Assembly (NCBI RefSeq): GCF_963662255.1
Contig: NC_085049.1
Location: 65,767,158-65,831,157 of the forward strand
Length of the DNA: 64,000 nucleotides
Direction: 5' to 3'
Origin: Cinclus cinclus
Lineage: Eukaryota; Chordata; Aves; Passeriformes; Cinclidae
Numbering within the stretch: the first letter of the stretch is position 1; each line of letters opens with the position of its first letter. The notes under the pieces are model-generated. The model was given only the letters and a program-made list of their open reading frames with translations. It did not search any database and was not told the DNA's origin. This document shows positions 62,985-64,000 of the stretch, in pieces. The position numbers and the translations under genes are program-made.

Positions 62985-63475
62985 GCACTTCACAAACATT
63001 AAATCTAGAACTGAATCTGATTAAATCCAGATTTAAATCCAAGTTTTTCTTGTGGTTGAGGGTCAGAACTGGATGGGCTTTTAAGGTCACAACCCAACCC
63101 ACACAGTGATTCCACAATTCTCTCAGCTGTAAAAGCGACACAGAGCTGTCACTTCACAACCATTAAATCAAGAACTGAATCTGATTAAATCCAGATTTAA
63201 ACCCAAGTTTTTCTTGGGGCTGAGGGTCAGAACTGGATGGGCTTTAAGGTCGCAACCCAACCCACACAGTGGTTCCACAACTCTCTCAGCTGAAGAAGGG
63301 CACAAAGATGTTACTTCACAATCATTAAACCTAGAACTGAATCTGATTAAATCCAGACCTGAATCCATTTAACTCCAAGTTTTTCTTGTGGCTGAGGGTC
63401 AGAACTGGATGGGCTTTAAGGTCCCTTCCAACCCACCCTGTAATTCTCCTCTCAGCTGAAAAAAAAGGGGCACAG
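62985..63475. repeat. About-160-bp tandem triplication with a CR1-like core
   Basis: Three successive units contain CTTCACAA.CATTAAAT, CTGAATCTGATTAAATCCAGA, AAGTTTTTCTTG, GAGGGTCAGAACTGGATGGGCTTTAAGGTC and CTCTCAGCTG (about 62987, 63150 and 63312). The GGATGGGCTTTAAGGTC..CAACCCA part resembles a CR1 3' end. Confidence 0.93.
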
Positions 63476-63609
63476 AGCTGTCATGACAAGGCCAAGGTCG
63501 CCCAGCTGATCAGTTTGGGAGCCTTAATTAAGGCTCCACCCTCACTAATAAGAGAATTTCCAGAAGTTCTGTGACTCTCAGCTGCATGGGATCTGGGAAT
63601 TCTCTAAAA

Positions 63610-63765
63610 ATTAACACAAAACCAGCATCCACCACCACCCCTAAAGCTGATGAGTGATCACCCCATGACCCAAACACCATTTAAACCCCAAAATCAGCAT
63701 CCACCACCCCCCTAAAGCTGATGAGTGATGGCACCAAACACCACTAAAACCCCAAAAAATTGAGC
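63610..63765. repeat. About-72-bp repeat, two copies
   Basis: CAGCATCCACCACC..CCCCTAAAGCTGATGAGTGAT..CAAACACCA occurs twice. The remainder to 64000 is unassigned. Confidence 0.9.
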
Positions 63766-64000
63766 CAAGCCAAGTGACTCAGGGCCTGACTCACAGGTGG
63801 CAGAGTAAAGCCCAGCACCATCTATAACGTGCATATAAAAACATTTTTATATGCAAAAATATACAAAAAACATCATCTACTCCATCTATTACTTCCTGTT
63901 TTACAGCTTATCAAGGTAAATCAGAACATCTAAAGGCAGACAGATAAATAAAACGCTGAACTGACAGAAAAGAAGATTTAAAAGGAGAGTCAGAGAAAGA

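Overview
The window is vertebrate nuclear DNA and almost certainly avian, probably a songbird. The evidence is a spliced animal gene with canonical GT-AG introns, many CR1 LINE tails (the commonest bird retroposon), LTR fragments of endogenous retrovirus type, and an unusual load of minisatellites. Nothing looks bacterial or viral. There are no operons, CRISPR arrays, tRNAs or rRNAs that I can see.

One protein-coding gene is supported. It lies on the minus strand and is AHCYL2 (long-IRBIT, adenosylhomocysteinase-like 2). I could place every coding exon from an alternative first exon at 25987-26040 to the terminal exon at 1-246. The seventeen pieces sum to 1524 nt, which is 507 codons plus stop, all in frame with GT-AG boundaries. 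A second alternative first exon lies at 32574-32618 and gives a different N-terminus. The proline- and alanine-rich first exon of the long form was not found and presumably lies beyond 64000, so 26041-64000 is promoter-side and intron-1 sequence. AHCYL2 is chosen over AHCYL1 from diagnostic residues such as [23 protein letters not shown] and [15 protein letters not shown].

Layout. 1-239 is 3' UTR. 240-8865 is compact and exon-dense, covering the NAD-binding core and C-terminus, with short minisatellites between exons. 8866-24191 holds five exons in introns dominated by tandem repeats. One 1.96-kb intron (14835-16791) is almost wholly two minisatellites, and the 103-bp exon beside it has arrays touching both splice sites. 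24192-26100 holds the phospho-regulatory exon, the MPNKKK first exon and a TATA-containing promoter. 26100-64000 is intron or upstream DNA. It carries CR1 copies in both orientations, solo-LTR-like elements, a near-identical 0.4-kb inverted duplication (about 38.28-38.69 kb and 50.53-50.95 kb), several minisatellites, and a 1-kb purine array with an 11-bp unit (55.64-56.58 kb). It also has scattered AT-rich homeodomain-motif clusters that could be conserved enhancers.

Functionally there is a single gene product, a catalytically altered SAH-hydrolase relative. Its N-terminal serine-rich, PP1-docking region is known in the family to regulate IP3 receptors and bicarbonate and other ion transporters. 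The most distinctive feature of the window is the invasion of this gene's introns by higher-order minisatellites. I did not find a new gene system.
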